Assembly: GCA_026225945.1 (NCBI GenBank)
Contig: JAMJFZ010004031.1
Location: 763,501-827,500, forward strand
Length of the DNA: 64,000 nt
Reading direction: 5' to 3'
Source: Cricetomys ansorgei
Taxonomy: Eukaryota; Chordata; Mammalia; Rodentia; Nesomyidae
Part shown: in pieces, positions 1-12,149 of the stretch
Layout of the letters: every line of letters begins with the position of its first letter
How positions within the stretch are numbered: the stretch's first letter is position 1
Position numbers and translations under genes: made by a program
Notes under the pieces: model-generated
Told to the model about the DNA's origin: nothing
The model's input: the letters and a program-made list of their open reading frames with translations, nothing else
Databases searched by the model: none

Positions 1-700
1 CCTCTTGCTAAGGGAAATGCTGTTTTCCTCAGTCAGCAGGCAGAAACAGTTTGATTTTAGGTTGAAGAACACAAGAGATGTTCATGAGTCAGGCTTGCAT
101 TTTACAGCTAGCCAGCCCCTAAGGGATTGTTTGCTGGTTAACTTGTGTTACTTTCTGTCACTTGCTTTTGTATTTTTGTTATGGACTTACTTCATAAAGG
201 GTATGCCTACAGCAAGGACAGGTTAACATTCTGCTGGTGTGATCAGTGTCTGTCCTCCTAGTTAAGCAACCATTATCATGGGGAGTTCAAATTTGCCCTC
301 TTGTAAATGGATCTTACTAGCTTGACTTGGTGACTCTTTACACATCCTCATGATGGGATACAGAGGATCACAGGACTCTCACCTGAATATTATGGTGCTC
401 CTTATCATCTACTGTATGTAACTTTGCCTTAATTGTATGTGGTTTCTGGGAGGGCTTAGAGTACATAAGCCAGGGAAGACGAGAAGAAGGGAGTTCCATC
501 TATGAGGCCATGGGGAAGCTAGCGTTATCTGTGGCAGAAAAGTTTTCTAGGTGAGGTTGGGTCAGTTAAGGGAACAGCATCAACTATACTCTAGATGGGA
601 GCCAATAAACTCCTGGGTTCTTCAAAGTGAGTTTTGGTGGAATTGTGCCTTGGTTTATTGCTGGAACCTTATAAGAAGGGTTGATATCATTTATATCTCT
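1..700 (+). other. possible decayed LTR-like segment at window edge
   Basis: This stretch is less AT-rich than its neighbour and contains an AATAAA at 604-609 followed by a GT/T-rich segment, as in the R/U5 end of an LTR. I cannot match it to a named family and see no terminal repeat or target-site duplication. The 73-codon open frame at 5-226 has no recognisable domain and is probably chance. It could equally be unique DNA. Confidence 0.22.
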
Positions 701-720
701 CCCTGAATGGAATTTTTAAC

Positions 721-3190
721 AAAAGTAGTGAAATAAAAGTTGCTAAGCAAGGGATCAACTGGCTATATTCCCCAAACCCAACAAATGTAGTTGCTTTTGT
801 TAGTAAATCCTAGCATGTCCGGGTTTCCTGGGACAGTCACATTGCTAACTTTGGAACAAATCGTTTTGTTATAGTCCTTCTAAAACAAATGACAAAACTT
901 TTCTCTTCATAAACTTATATGTATCTACCTAATATTGTCTCCATTTCCTCTAGAGAGTGCTCTGCCAAGCCTCTTATTCACAGATGATTTATAGGATGCT
1001 GCATTTGGCACTGTGGTATTGTCCAAAGAACACAGATGATACCACTAGACAACACAATCTGTTACTGACTATTTTATATCCCCCATGCCATTGATTCAAC
1101 AAGCATGGGGAAAGAGTGTCACTCAGTTATTTAGAGAGACAGATTCCAAATTCAAGTGGCAAATTTGTTGGCTTTCCTAAAGTGAAAAATAAAGATAACT
1201 ATATTTGGAACCAAGGAGATTTATCATAAGCTATTTCTCAAATGTGTTGGTGGATGGAATATTGCAATATATGAGACTATGCTGAAAGACTCATCTTGGG
1301 GAGGCTTTATGGTTTGGGCAAAGATCCCTATGAATCTGAGGGCTGACAGAAAACACATGGAGTAAAGACTAAAGAATTGATTGTAGTCAGATAATCTTGG
1401 TTGTAAATGAAAGCCATAATACCAATATCGAAGTGGATAATTAGCAATTTTTCCTTGTTTTAATAAATCTTTCTTTCTTCCCTCATTATATGAAGAACTT
1501 CAGCAGTAAATGTTGTGTTAAATATTGAGATCATTACCCAGATTCTTGGACAGGAATTTGTGTAGGAACACTGCACAGGTACAACATAAACTGAGTCAGG
1601 TATTTTTTAATAGGCTTTCTTACATTGTCCCTAATAGTCTAATTGACAGGTTTTGACAGATTACAAAAAATGTAATCTGTGCCTTGTGGCTTCCAGTTGA
1701 ATCAAGACAATGATGAATGTGGATTGGAAGTAAGAGGAATGAGAGCAGTGAGATTAAGTTCCTTTCATAAGGAATTGAAATTGGTTGACACTATTCTATA
1801 TATAGCTCATTCACTCAAGTAGCTCTACTTTTAATAATTTATATTTTTTGCTTCTAATAATTCCATCCTCTCATTATATCTTAAGTTGTGCTTTGAGCAG
1901 CAGCCAGAAACAGGTATCAGATGATCTTCATGTGGCAATCAAAATTAGTTACCTATTACAGACTTGTCACAAGGAAATCCAGATATTTCTGGGTAGCCCA
2001 GACCAGAAAATTTGAATTAATAATGTTTGACTGTTTCTACTGTCCTTTATTCATCTAATCAAGGATTCATTTACCAGATTAAAGTATTATTTATATCAGT
2101 TTTCATAATGTGGCTTTACTGAACCTTACAAAAAATTTAAGTGCAATGTATAAGTTATATTATTTTCAGGTTTTTCATATATGGGAACTAATATTCAAAT
2201 ATCAAATACATTTTTAAATATATTCAGCCAGTAGATAATTGAGCTAAAGCTTGAGCTAAGGTCCTATGTTCTTTGTGTTTTTCAAAACATCATTATTTCC
2301 ATGATAATATTTTAATGCTTGTTAGAAACATAATAAGAAATTGATCATAATAAATTTGGCTTTGAATTATGAGTTGATCCTTCTACTTGCAAAGAAAATA
2401 CTTTCTAAACATGCGCAACTTTATAAAAGCAATATCATTACTTTAGAAGAGCAACCTAAGATTTTCTCATGTCAATGAATATTTGTTCACCAATGGAAAA
2501 CTGCCTAGGAATAATACAGTTAGGTTAAAGTCATGAGCTTCATGCTGCCTTAACTGTTAGATCTTTCTAAATCAAATGTATGAAAGTTCATTGAAAATGG
2601 CCGATGCAATTTAGTTGTTTTCAATTTGACAAACAAGATTAGACTTCAAGATTTGGATTTACCTTAATAATGGAAGTTATTAGTTCATGACTACAGGCAT
2701 AGCTGTGAATTTAGAACACAATCAGGGGCATCAGTCAAGCATGACAAGAACAGTTCTGTTCACATATGTTCCATTTAAAAATGGAACATCCATAGCAGTT
2801 CACTGGAGCTCAAAATTACAGCTGTGAAGTGATCAGTTTAACCACTCTCAAAATCTGTGTACAGGAAACAGACTGAAAAATTTGTTTCCTAACATTAACG
2901 TGTGTGAATTATATTCATGAAAATATCTGAAAATGATTCTCAAAGTAAACAAACATCTAGATATGGATTAAGTATTTAAGAAAAAAAATAAAATGATGTA
3001 CTTTTACAATCTTATATTATTTTAAGGTTAATTTTTTAGAGAAAGACTTAACTAGCCTAGAGAGGTTTAAGAAAATGTGTGGTGTCACACATTCATTATA
3101 AGTGGCACAGGGGCAAGAGAAATAATCAAGAAAGTGGCATTATTTTGAAGGCTTTTTTAATGAATCATTTATTTATTGAATTAAGGGATT
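721..3190. other. unique AT-rich DNA, no gene seen
   Basis: Stop codons are dense in all frames and I recognise no interspersed repeat. The only structure worth noting is a 24-bp inverted repeat at 2766-2789, beside several TGTTC/GAACA half-sites. Confidence 0.5.
2766..2789. repeat. 24-bp palindrome (11-bp arms, AA spacer)
   Basis: The arms at 2766-2776 (ATGTTCCATTT) and 2779-2789 (AAATGGAACAT) are perfect reverse complements separated by AA. A further GAACAGTTC palindrome lies just upstream at about 2748-2756. The arms contain TGTTCC/GGAACA, which resemble steroid-receptor half-sites, but in an everted arrangement rather than the canonical inverted repeat with 3-bp spacing. Confidence 0.8.
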
Positions 3191-3194
3191 TTAA

Positions 3195-3360
3195 ATATAT
3201 TATATATATATATATTCACTGTATGTATGTATCTCTCCCTCCCAATGCTCCCTGCAACAATATCATGCACTCAATTATTCAAATTCATGCTCTTTTTTCT
3301 TTATCATTGATGTGCATATATGCATATAAATGCACATATACATATATATATATATATATG
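3195..3360. repeat. two short (TA)n/(CATA)n microsatellites
   Basis: Alternating TA occurs at about 3195-3215, and a CATATA/TATA run at about 3315-3360 leads into the 3' side of an antisense SINE. Their location next to the SINE end is typical of microsatellites seeded by retroposon tails. Confidence 0.8.
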
Positions 3361-3367
3361 CAAGAAT

Positions 3368-3512
3368 GTGAGTGCACACACATGCCAGAAGGATCACTGG
3401 AGCTAAGGTAGATAGTTGTGATCCAGCTGGTGGGATTGCATAGAATCAAAGTCTCATCCACTGTAAAAATAGCAAGTACTTTTAACTGCTGAGGCATTTC
3501 TCTAGCCACTAC
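3368..3512 (-). mobile_element. B2/B3-type SINE, antisense, diverged
   Basis: Reading the + strand, it shows the reverse complement of the B2/B3 layout: a GTG/CACA-rich end, 'catgccagaagga', 'tagttgtgatccagctggtggga', and finally 'tttaactgctgaggcattt', which mirrors the tRNA-derived head of the family. Many substitutions indicate an old copy. Confidence 0.7.
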
Positions 3513-3539
3513 TGTTTTTGAAAACAAAACATATTTTAT

Positions 3540-4820
3540 ATGTTTTTATTTTTGAGTGAACTAATTCTCCCTATAATAATTATCAGAGTTTTAATAGTGC
3601 ATAGACACAGGATTTAAAAGAAGGAACTGAACCATGTGATCTTATAATTTTAGAAAAATGTGCAAATCTCCAATGTAGGCATCATAGTTACAGTATTGGC
3701 TTTTGTCAGTGGTAGATGGGGTTTCAATTGATATGAAGACATAAGTGAGCGTTGAAACAAAAAAGAGTTACCCAGAGACCTTTTATTGACAGACAATAAC
3801 AATGGAGATAATTCTATCAGGTAACATTTTTGTGGTACTGAATGGCAGCCATAAGATTTAAAGAACATAAACTCTATCATATTGAAGTCAAATTCTATAT
3901 AATCCATTTCTCTAACATTTGAATAAGCTATTTAATTTATTTGGCATCCAGATCCCCAGTTATAAACTTGGGGTAGTGGCTGATTTTTGTGGCCAAGAAC
4001 AGTGCTTGTCAGGTTTTAAGGATTATATAAATATATTTGCATTATTATCACTATTATATATTTATTTAATTAAAATACACATGAAATGCCAACACTTTAA
4101 ACACCTAAACTGAAATGGTCTATGTCCAGCATAATAACATCAGTTTAGTTTATATTTGAATTCTGGGTTAGGCACTATTTCCCTACCAATGACCTCTTTG
4201 ATTCAGTGAAGTAAGTCCGGAGCCATTGTCTTCAAATTGTAGAAGAACATATACAGAAACCAAATTCCTTGAATGGTATTTGTTGTGATCTTGAGACAAC
4301 TTACTAGATATGCATACTGTTTATATTTCCTTCCTTTTCTCAGGTTAAATAGCCTCTTCTGAGATGTTAAAAAGTATCTCCCTAACAATTGACTTCCCTG
4401 CAGTTATCTAGCATCCGTGTTGCGTTTTTGTTATTGCTGTTGTTGAGAAAAGAACAATCTTTGATTTACTACGTGGGAAACCACAGCTTGACATGATTCA
4501 TGCATATGACTTTAAGTATCATTGTTTCTGCTCCAGCTCTCATCCTGTGATATTTTCTGCAGTCTAGGCTCCAGTGACCACCCTTGTGGCTGGAGTCTAC
4601 TGCAGGAAGAAAGCTGCCTCTCACTATCCTCAAGGCATGGTTATTTGTTGAGGATGAGAATTAGCAGGTATTAGCTCAAGCACTGGGAAACTCTATCCCA
4701 TATACAGAAAAATCAAAGCTTATCACAATTGTTCAGTTCAACATTGATTTATAGTTTGGACTTTTAAGATAAGACAAAGAGTGAAAGTACAGATCTTAAT
4801 GATCAGTTTATTGATTTAAT
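3540..4820. other. unique AT-rich DNA, no gene seen
   Basis: No repeat family or coding frame is recognised; open frames of 61-85 codons here are unremarkable. An imperfect hairpin lies at 4557-4605. Confidence 0.45.
4557..4605. repeat. imperfect hairpin with about 16-bp arms
   Basis: CTGCAGT...CTCCAG at 4557-4574 pairs with CTGGAG...ACTGCAG at 4590-4605, with a small internal mismatch (CTAGG against AGA), around a 15-nt loop. The segment is GC-richer than its surroundings. It is shorter than a typical pre-miRNA hairpin, so function is undetermined. Confidence 0.65.
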
Positions 4821-4827
4821 GTGTGTG

Positions 4828-5132
4828 TTTATGATTTATGTCTGGGTTGGGGGCTGAATGTCACAGAGCTCTGAATGTCAGAGGACAACTTTTGAGATTT
4901 AGTTCTTTGACATTTTTGAAGCTGACTGTCTTGTTTCTGGTGACATATATACTGAAGTCTATCTGGCCTATGTGTTTCTGGGTGATTCTCCTGTCTCTAC
5001 CTCCCATCTCACAGTAGGAGTGATAGAATGATCACCATATACACAGCATCTGGAGTTTTTATGTGGGCCTCAAGAATTGAACTCTAGTCCTCAATCTGAC
5101 ATGCACTTCCCCTGCAGAGATAGAAATCTTCC
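4828..5132 (-). mobile_element. B4 (RSINE-type) SINE, antisense
   Basis: On the + strand the order is: GTGT-rich start, 'tgtcagaggacaactt', a middle resembling the reversed left monomer ('ctcctgtctctacctccca'), 'tttttatgtgggcctcaagaattgaact', and a degenerate tRNA-like end. This order is characteristic of rodent B4 elements in reverse orientation. The copy is complete in layout but strongly diverged. Confidence 0.72.
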
Positions 5133-5134
5133 AA

Positions 5135-6300
5135 AACCACAGATCTGACAAAAAATAATCTGATGTATTTTCATGGAAAAATTCATTCAATTAGCCACAC
5201 CCTCACTGTTATAAGGACTATTTAAATCTTCTCAAAATGTCTTCTGTTTTAGACAGGTCAACTACTTGAAAATGAAATCACTTTTAAAAATATGTTTCTC
5301 ATAACAGACTTGAATTTGCTTTAGAACCAAAGATAAATGGAATCTCACATGGTGTGCACTTCTGCATTTGTATTCTGTCACTCAGTGTATGTTTAACAGA
5401 AATATCTTTTAGCATGCAATTCCAAAGGTTGCATTATTCATAGAACATGTGCACAAAAAATAGAAGAGGGTTGTGTTTTGTATGTATTTTCTAGAAGTAA
5501 ATCACTAAAGCGCTTCCTGAGGCCGATGAAGACTCTCCACCCCATTTGTCTTCTTTCACCAGGTCTGTAGCAGTCTTTCATACTGAAGAGCCAAGGTTTA
5601 TGGTGTTTTATCTCTTATGTTTTAGAATCTACATTTGTTAGTCTGGCTCCTTACTATTTGTCTTCCAGTGATAAGTCTTTGTATTGTGAGAACATCCTTT
5701 AATGGATGCTAAAGGGTGCATTAAAACAACTTCACTAAGGTTAATAACATAGATGAAGTAAGGGAGCATACATAACATTTTACAAAATGCGCATGTTAAA
5801 GAGTTATGTAGGCTTAGAGACATGATAATATGGATGTTAACCCTCTGAAAGACAAAATTAAGTACCATAAGAATGAGTTACTTTTGCATTTTCACTTTAC
5901 GGGAGGAAGTAGCTTTAATAATGTAATATGGGAAAAGTTTTCTTTAATTAAAAGATGATAATATGGCTTACAATGACTAATATTAATGAATAATAAACAA
6001 TGGCAACAACATTTGAGAAACTTAATTGATTGAAATTGGTATTTTATATGCTGCAGTTGATTTCCTGAGTCAGTGGTACTTAGATATACCAATGATAAAT
6101 TTTAAAAATTAATTACTTTTCAATGTTATCTAATTCTGAATCTGTAGATATTTATCTTATTAGAAATGTTTATCTTGTTAGACAGTAGAAGGACAAAGAG
6201 ACTTTGTAACATTGATGGTGCAAAATCTGAGTATTTTGTTTTTCAAACTGGGTCATTTTTATTATAAAAAGAAATGCAGACTTACTGTAAAAGGATGTAT
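5135..6300. other. unique AT-rich DNA, no gene seen
   Basis: No recognised repeat. The open frames at 5638-5868, 5892-6092 and 6170-6418 (minus strand) have no family resemblance and skewed AT-driven composition. Confidence 0.45.
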
Positions 6301-6302
6301 TA

Positions 6303-6322
6303 AGCTGGAGAAATGACTCAGC
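6303..6322 (+). mobile_element. 5' head of a split B2-type SINE
   Basis: The segment 'agctggagaaatgactcagc' matches the tRNA-derived head of B2/B3 (GCTGGAGAGATGGCTCAGC) and stops abruptly where antisense LINE-1 tail sequence begins. The rest of the SINE resumes at about 13850, so this is the left half of an element interrupted by the LINE-1. Confidence 0.7.
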
Positions 6323-6344
6323 TCCTATTTTATTTATTTTATTT

Positions 6345-7420
6345 TGCCTTATATTTCTTCTTTCGTACAATACTCTCCTGCCTTCATTTCCTCCTTCCGA
6401 TTCTCCCAGCTCCTCCACCTCCCCTCTCCTTTAGATCTACCTCTTCACCCCCACCTGCTAACCATTATCACATCGCCCCAGAAAAGAACAATCCTCCCAG
6501 AGTTACTGCTCTAACAGGGCACAGCAAATGGAACCAAGCCTGACACTACTTCCTACATCAAGGATGGGCTAGGCAACCCAAGAAGGGTTGCATGAAGGGT
6601 CCCAAGGCCGGTAAAAGGGTTAAGAGACTCCTACTCCAATCTGTAGGGTTTTGCAAGAACACCAAGCCAGACTGCACAGATATATTTAGGGGACCCGCAA
6701 GTTCCAAGTCTGCTGCTTCAGTCTCTGTGAGCTTCGAAGATTGTCAGTTGACACTGTGAGGCTTGTTCTCCTGGAATGTTCAACCTCTCTGGTACACGCA
6801 ATCACTTCTCCACCTCTTCCAAGGGGGTCCCCAATCTCTGCACAATGTTTGGCCCTGGCCCTCTCCATATGCTCCCACAAGCTGCAAGGGGGGCCTCTCT
6901 GGTGAAGACTGGGCTAGGTACCAATCTATGAGCAGAGCATGACATTATTAAAAATCATCTCTGAGTTATCCATCTTGGCCAAACCATACAATTTCAGGCA
7001 TGGTTTCCTTCCTTTGGCATGGGGTTCTGCTCTTCTATTGTCCCAGAGGATCTTGCAGGGAGGATAGACGATAGGCTGACGTTTTTGTGGCTGGGAAGGT
7101 GAACCAATTTCACCACTGGAAACTTGGCTGGCCACAGGAAATAGCCTGTTCAGGTTCCCTATCTCTGATTACTAGAGGTCCTTGCTATTCCAGTGAATTT
7201 CCACAGCACTATGTATCCTGATCACTCCCTAACTGTCCCCCAATTCCAGTCATTTCTTCATATATTCTCTTCATCTGTCATTCTCCTTGTCCTGGTCCTC
7301 TCCGCTCCCATTCATGTCTTTCTTCAGCCCATCTGTACCATCTGTTATATCTCCACTTTACCGAGAGATCCCTTTCTTTTCCCTGAGGCCCTCCTTCTTG
7401 CATAGTTTCTCTGGGTCTAT
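6345..7420 (-). mobile_element. LINE-1 3' UTR (part of 6323-13850)
   Basis: Antisense rodent LINE-1 3' UTR. It shows the pyrimidine-rich 'ctcccagctcctccacctcccc' type tract (the complement of the purine-rich 3' UTR tract), then the conserved block around 6890-6950 ('gggctaggtaccaatctatgagcagagca'), and the junction to ORF2 near 7420. The open frames at 6926-7135 and 7193-7520 are non-coding UTR readings. Confidence 0.8.
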
Positions 7421-8959
7421 GGATATTCGTACATTTCTTCTTTGCTTAACAGTCAATGCCCGCATATACATGAGTACACATCATGTTTGTCTTTGGATTG
7501 GGTCACATTATCCAGGATAATTTTTCTAATTCCATCTATTTGTATATAAAATTCATGAGATCACGTTTTTTAATAGCTGAGAAGTACTTCATTGTGTAAA
7601 TGTACTACAATTTCTTTATCCATTCTTCAGTTGATGGACATCTAGGTTGTTTCCAATTTCTGAATATTATGAATAAGATTGCTATGAACATAGTTGAGCA
7701 AGTGTCCTTGTGATAGGATGGAGCATCCTTTGGGCATATGCCCAGGAGTGGCATAGCTGGGTCTTGAGGTAGGTTGAGTTCCAATTTCCTGAGGAGCTGA
7801 CATATTGATTTCCATAGTGACTATACAAGTTTGCACTACTAAAAGCAATGTAGGAGTGTTCCCTTTGCTCCACATCCTCAACAGCATTTCACTGTCCTTT
7901 GTGTTATTGATCTTAGCCATCTGGCAGGTATAAGATGGAATCTCAAAGTGATTTTGAATTGCGTTTCCTTGATGGCTAAGGATGTTGAACATTTCTTTAA
8001 GTGTTTTTCAGCCATTTTAAAATCTTCTTTTGAGAATTCTTTGTTTAGATTTATAACCCATTCTTAAATTGTATTATTTGTGTTATGGATGTCTAGTTTC
8101 TTGAGTTCTCTCTGTATTTTGGATATAATCCCTCTTTCAGATTTGAAATTGATGAAAAAAATTCCATTTTGTAGGCTGACATTTTGTCATATTGACAGTG
8201 TTGTTTGCCTTACAGAAGCTTTTCAGTTTCATGAAGTCGCATTTATTAATTGTTGATCTTAGTGCCTGAACTATTGATGTTCTGTTTAGGAAGTTGTCTA
8301 TTTTGCCAATAAGTTCAAGGCTATTTCTGGCTTCTTTATCAAAGATCAAATGTATAAAGTGTCTGGATATATGTTTGGATCTTCAATTCAGTTCCATTGA
8401 TCAATATGTCTGTTTTTATGCCAATATCAGGCAGTTTTTATTACTATAGCTTTGTAGTACAGCTTGAGATGAGGAATAGTGATACCCCCAGAGATTCTTT
8501 TATTTTTCATCATTATTTTGGCTATGCTGAGCTTTTTGTTTTTCCCATATGAAGTTGAGTATTGTCCTTTCAAGGTCTGTAAAGAAGTTTTTGGGGATTT
8601 GGATAAGTATTATGTTGGATCTGTAGATTGCTTTTGGTAAGATGGACATTTTTACTATGGTAATCCTACTAATCCAGGAGCATTGGAAGATCTTTCCATC
8701 TTCTGATGTCTTCAATTTCTTTCTTCAAAGACTTAGAAGTTTTTGTCTTACAAGTCTTTCACTTTCTTGGTTAGAGTCCTCCCAAGATATTTTATGTTGT
8801 TTTGCGGCTACTGTGAAGGGTGTTGTTTACATGATTTCTTTCTCAGTCCATTTGTCCTTTGTATATAGTAAAGCTACTCATAGCCACTTTACTGAAGTTG
8901 TTTATAAGCTGTAGGAGTTGCCTCATAAAAATTTTTGGGTTGCTTATGTATACTATCAT

Positions 8960-8971
8960 ATCATCTGCAAA
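8960..8971 (-). other. RT catalytic FADD codons in ORF2 pseudogene
   Basis: The complement of atcatctgcaaa encodes F-A-D-D, the LINE-1 reverse transcriptase metal-binding motif, within a readable SLFADDM context. The motif itself is intact although the ORF around it is not. Confidence 0.88.
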
Positions 8972-10229
8972 TAATGATACTTTGACTAATTCCTTTCCAA
9001 TTTGTATCCATTTAATTTTCTTCAGTTTCTTATTACTCTAGCTAGAACTTAAAGTATAACATTAAATAGGTATGGACAGAGTGGACAACCTAGTCTTGTT
9101 TCTGATTGTAGTGGAATTGCTTTGATCTTTTCTCCATTTGATGTTGGCTGTAGGGTTACTGTAATTGCCTTTATCATGTTTAGGTATGTTCTTTGTGTTT
9201 CTAATCTCTCCAAGACTTTTATCATGAAGAGATATTTGAGTCTTTTGGCATCTGGTGAGATAATCATGCTTTCTTCTTCATCTCTCAAGTTTGTCTATAT
9301 GATGAATTACATTGACTGATTTTAATATTTTGAAACCATCCCTGCATATCTGGGATAAACCCTACATTACCATGGATGATGATGTTTTTGATGTTTTCTT
9401 GGATTGGTTTGTGAGCACTTTAATGAATGTTTTTGCATCAATGTACATGAAGGAAATTGTTCAATAATTCTTTTTCTTTGTTGAATCTTTGTGTAGTTCT
9501 TATATCAGTGTGACTGTGGCTCCAGAATGAGTTTGACTGTCTTTCTTCTGTTCTTCTGCTTCTATGTTGTGGAAAAACATGAGGAATATTCCTGTTAACT
9601 CTTCTTGGAATGTCTGATAGAATTCTGTAGTAAAACCATCTGGCCCTGGGTTTTTTTTTTTTTTTTTTTTGGTCAGGAAACTTTTAATGACTTCTTCAAT
9701 TCTCTTGGAGGTTATATGTCTGTTTTCATTGTTTATCTGATCTTTATTTAACTTTGGTAGTTGGAATCGATCCAAAAAATTGTTCATTTCTTTTAGATTT
9801 TCCAATTTTATAGAGTATGGGTTTTAAAGTAAGGCCTAATTATTCTTTGATTTCTTTGGTGTTTGTGGTTGTATCTGTCTTTTATTTTCTGATTTTGTTG
9901 ATTTGGATATTTTCTCTCCTTCTTTTAATTAGTCAGATAGGGGTTTGTCTATCTTGTTGATTTTCTGAAAGGACCAACTCCTTGTTTCATTGATTCTTTG
10001 TACTGCTCTCTTTGTTTCTATTTTATTGATTTCAGCTCTCAACTTGATTGTTTCCTGCCATCTACTCCTCTTTGGTATGCTTACTTGTTTTATTTCTAGA
10101 ACTTTCAGATGTACTATTAACTTGCTAATATGTGATCTCTCCACTCATTTTTGGTAGGCATTTTGAGATATGAATTTTCATCTTAGCTTTCATTGTGTCC
10201 CATAAGTTTAGATATGATGTGGATTCATT

Positions 10230-10382
10230 CTCTTTTCTTTTTTTTTTTTTTGAGACAGGGTTTCTTTGTGGTAATTCTGACTATCTTGAAACTAACTTTA
10301 TAGGCCCAGGCTGTCCTCAGAGATCTGCTTGCCTCTGCCTCCCTAGTGCTGGGATTAAAGGCTTCACCACCACAACCCAGCA
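10230..10382 (-). mobile_element. B1 SINE, antisense, inside LINE-1 ORF2
   Basis: The T-run at 10241-10250 is followed by 'gagacagggtttctttgtgg', the internal diverged body, and 'gtgctgggattaaaggct', the reverse complement of a B1 element. Direct repeats TGGATTCATT at 10220-10229 and 10383-10392 are the target-site duplication, perfect over 10 bases and extendable with one mismatch. This proves insertion into an already resident LINE-1. Confidence 0.93.
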
Positions 10383-10416
10383 TGGATTCATTTTCATTGA
10401 ATTCTAGAAACTACTT

Positions 10417-11402
10417 TGTAGAGGAATAGGCCTGTTTGATATGAAGGAATCAAAGCCAAGGGTCCATATGAAGGGATAAAATCCAATATATATGTATATA
10501 TTTATATATTTTGATAAAGTCCAATTAGCTATATAAAGGTATCACATCCACATGTCTATATCAAGGGATCAAATTTAGAGTCCTGTGTGATCCAGATGGA
10601 ATATATGAAAACTGATAAGAATGTTGGTACACACCTTTAATCCTAGTATTCAGAAGGCAGTGATAGCATACACCTTTTATCCCAGTATTCAGAAGCCAGT
10701 GATACCACATGCCTTTAATCAGCAAGACAGGAAGAAGTAAATGTCAGAGTGAAGAACAAGCAAAGTGAAAAATCAGAGAAAAAATTAGTACAGTGAGTCA
10801 AACTAAAGATATACCCAACTCTCAAAATGGAAAAGAGCAGGCCCTCAGCTCAGAGACAGAGGATAATGCAGAGATGCAGCAAAACAGAAAGCCTTTCTGA
10901 GGCAGTATGGGACAGTGAGAGCTCACAGAGACGCAGAAGCAGTCTGAGGATTATGAAGCAGAGATATAGAGGCAGCTTAGCAGAGGAGTCAGTATCAGAT
11001 GGGGAGAGTGAGTCAGTTTGAAGCTTAACAGAGCAATTTAGTCTGAGGCAGTCAGAGAACCAGCCAGAGTCTTTCAGAGTTACAAGAGTTTGGTCAGAAA
11101 CAGTAAGATGGCTCAGAAGACCAGTTTGAACCAGTCAGCTTAGAAAAGAGGTAGTTGAGTTTAATGCATCCCTGAGTTCAGAAGAGGCTAGTCAGAAAGG
11201 CTCAGTCAACAATAAATCTCGAAGGTTGATTAGATTGTATAGAGGCTTAAATGTTCTAGATTGTACAGAGGCTGAAGCCTTCCAGTTCTAGGCTTATGAT
11301 CAGATTTTATGGAGGCTGTAAAACACCAGGGCTCAAGACTAGGGACTGGGGATTGAATTAGCAAAGAATAAACTGATTTACCTGAATCTGTGTTTACTGT
11401 TT
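10417..11402 (+). mobile_element. solo LTR (ERVK-like), copy 1, inside LINE-1 ORF2
   Basis: Starts TGTAGAGGAATAGGCCTG and carries three tandem B1-head-like subrepeats at about 10632-10720. Long AG-rich 'cagtcagag' stretches and 3' subrepeats ('gattgtacagaggctgaagcc') follow, and an AATAAA (11367-11372) lies about 30 bases from the end. Flanks CTACTT (10411-10416) and TTACTT (11403-11408) look like a 6-bp target-site duplication with one change. LINE-1 ORF2 sequence resumes directly afterwards. No internal retroviral genes are present. I do not recognise the family name. Confidence 0.82.
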
Positions 11403-12149
11403 TTACTTTCTTTATTTCAGTTTTGACCCCGTTGTCATTCAGTAGGGAGTTGTTCAGTTTCCATGAATTTGCATGCCTTCTGTTATTTCTGTTGTTGAAA
11501 TCCAACATAAATTTGTGGTGATCTGATAGGATGCAGACGGTTATTTCAACTTTCTTGTATCTATTGAGACTTGCTTTGTGGCCAAGTATGTGGTTGGTTT
11601 TAGAAAAATTTCTGGGAGTTGGTAAGGAAAAGTTATACTGTTTTGTGTGGGGATGAAATGTTCTGTATATATGCATTAGGTCCTTTTGATTTAAAACATG
11701 TCTTAGCTCCAGTGTTTCTCTGTTTAGTTTTTGTGTGGATGACATGTCCATTGGTAAGAGTGGGGTATTGAAGTTTCCCACTATCAATGTGTGCAGGTCA
11801 ATGTGTGTTTTAAACTTTTGTAATGTTTATTATTGCCGTTGTGTTTGGAGAAAGATGTTAAGAATTTAAATATTGTTTGGGTGAATTTTTCCTTTGATGA
11901 ATATTAAGTTCACTTCTTGAGTCCATTTACTTCAAAACTCTTTTCCTTATCCTTTTGAGTACTCTGAGGTAATGTTTATCTTTGACGTTAAGGTGTATTC
12001 CTTATATGCAGCAGAAGGATGGATCCTGTTTTCACATCCATTATGCTAGTCTGTGTCTTTTTATTTGGGAATTGATTCCATTGATGTTGAGAGATATCAA
12101 TAACCAATGATTGCTGGTTCCTGTTATTTTGAAGTTATTGTTGTTGTAT

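Larger units (their letters stand above)
7420..12130 (-). pseudogene. LINE-1 ORF2 (endonuclease/reverse transcriptase) pseudogene
   Basis: ORF2p nicks DNA with an APE-type endonuclease and reverse-transcribes its RNA; this copy is dead. The endonuclease part is readable at 11787-11390 (VGNFNTPLLPMD, then ILGHKASLNRYKKVEI and CILSDHH). The RT part begins near 9805 (LDRFQLPKLN, ...NPGPDGFTTEFYQTF) and the FADD active site is encoded at 8960-8971. C-terminal wording ([10 protein letters not shown] at about 8620, MKLKSFCKANNTVN at about 8210, then the zinc-knuckle region) continues to about 7420. Stops and frameshifts break it into many pieces, and B1 and LTR insertions separate the endonuclease and RT halves. 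Confidence 0.92.

Noticed and set aside
3079..3411. 110-codon + frame with YIYIYIY runs
   Set aside because: Consists of TA microsatellite translation and an antisense SINE.
6313..6543. 76-codon proline-rich + frame
   Set aside because: Antisense LINE-1 3' UTR pyrimidine tract.
11230..11787. 185-codon minus-strand frame as a host gene
   Set aside because: Its N-terminal two thirds is the endonuclease part of LINE-1 ORF2 and the rest reads through the inserted LTR; it is a transposon-derived chimera of no evident function.
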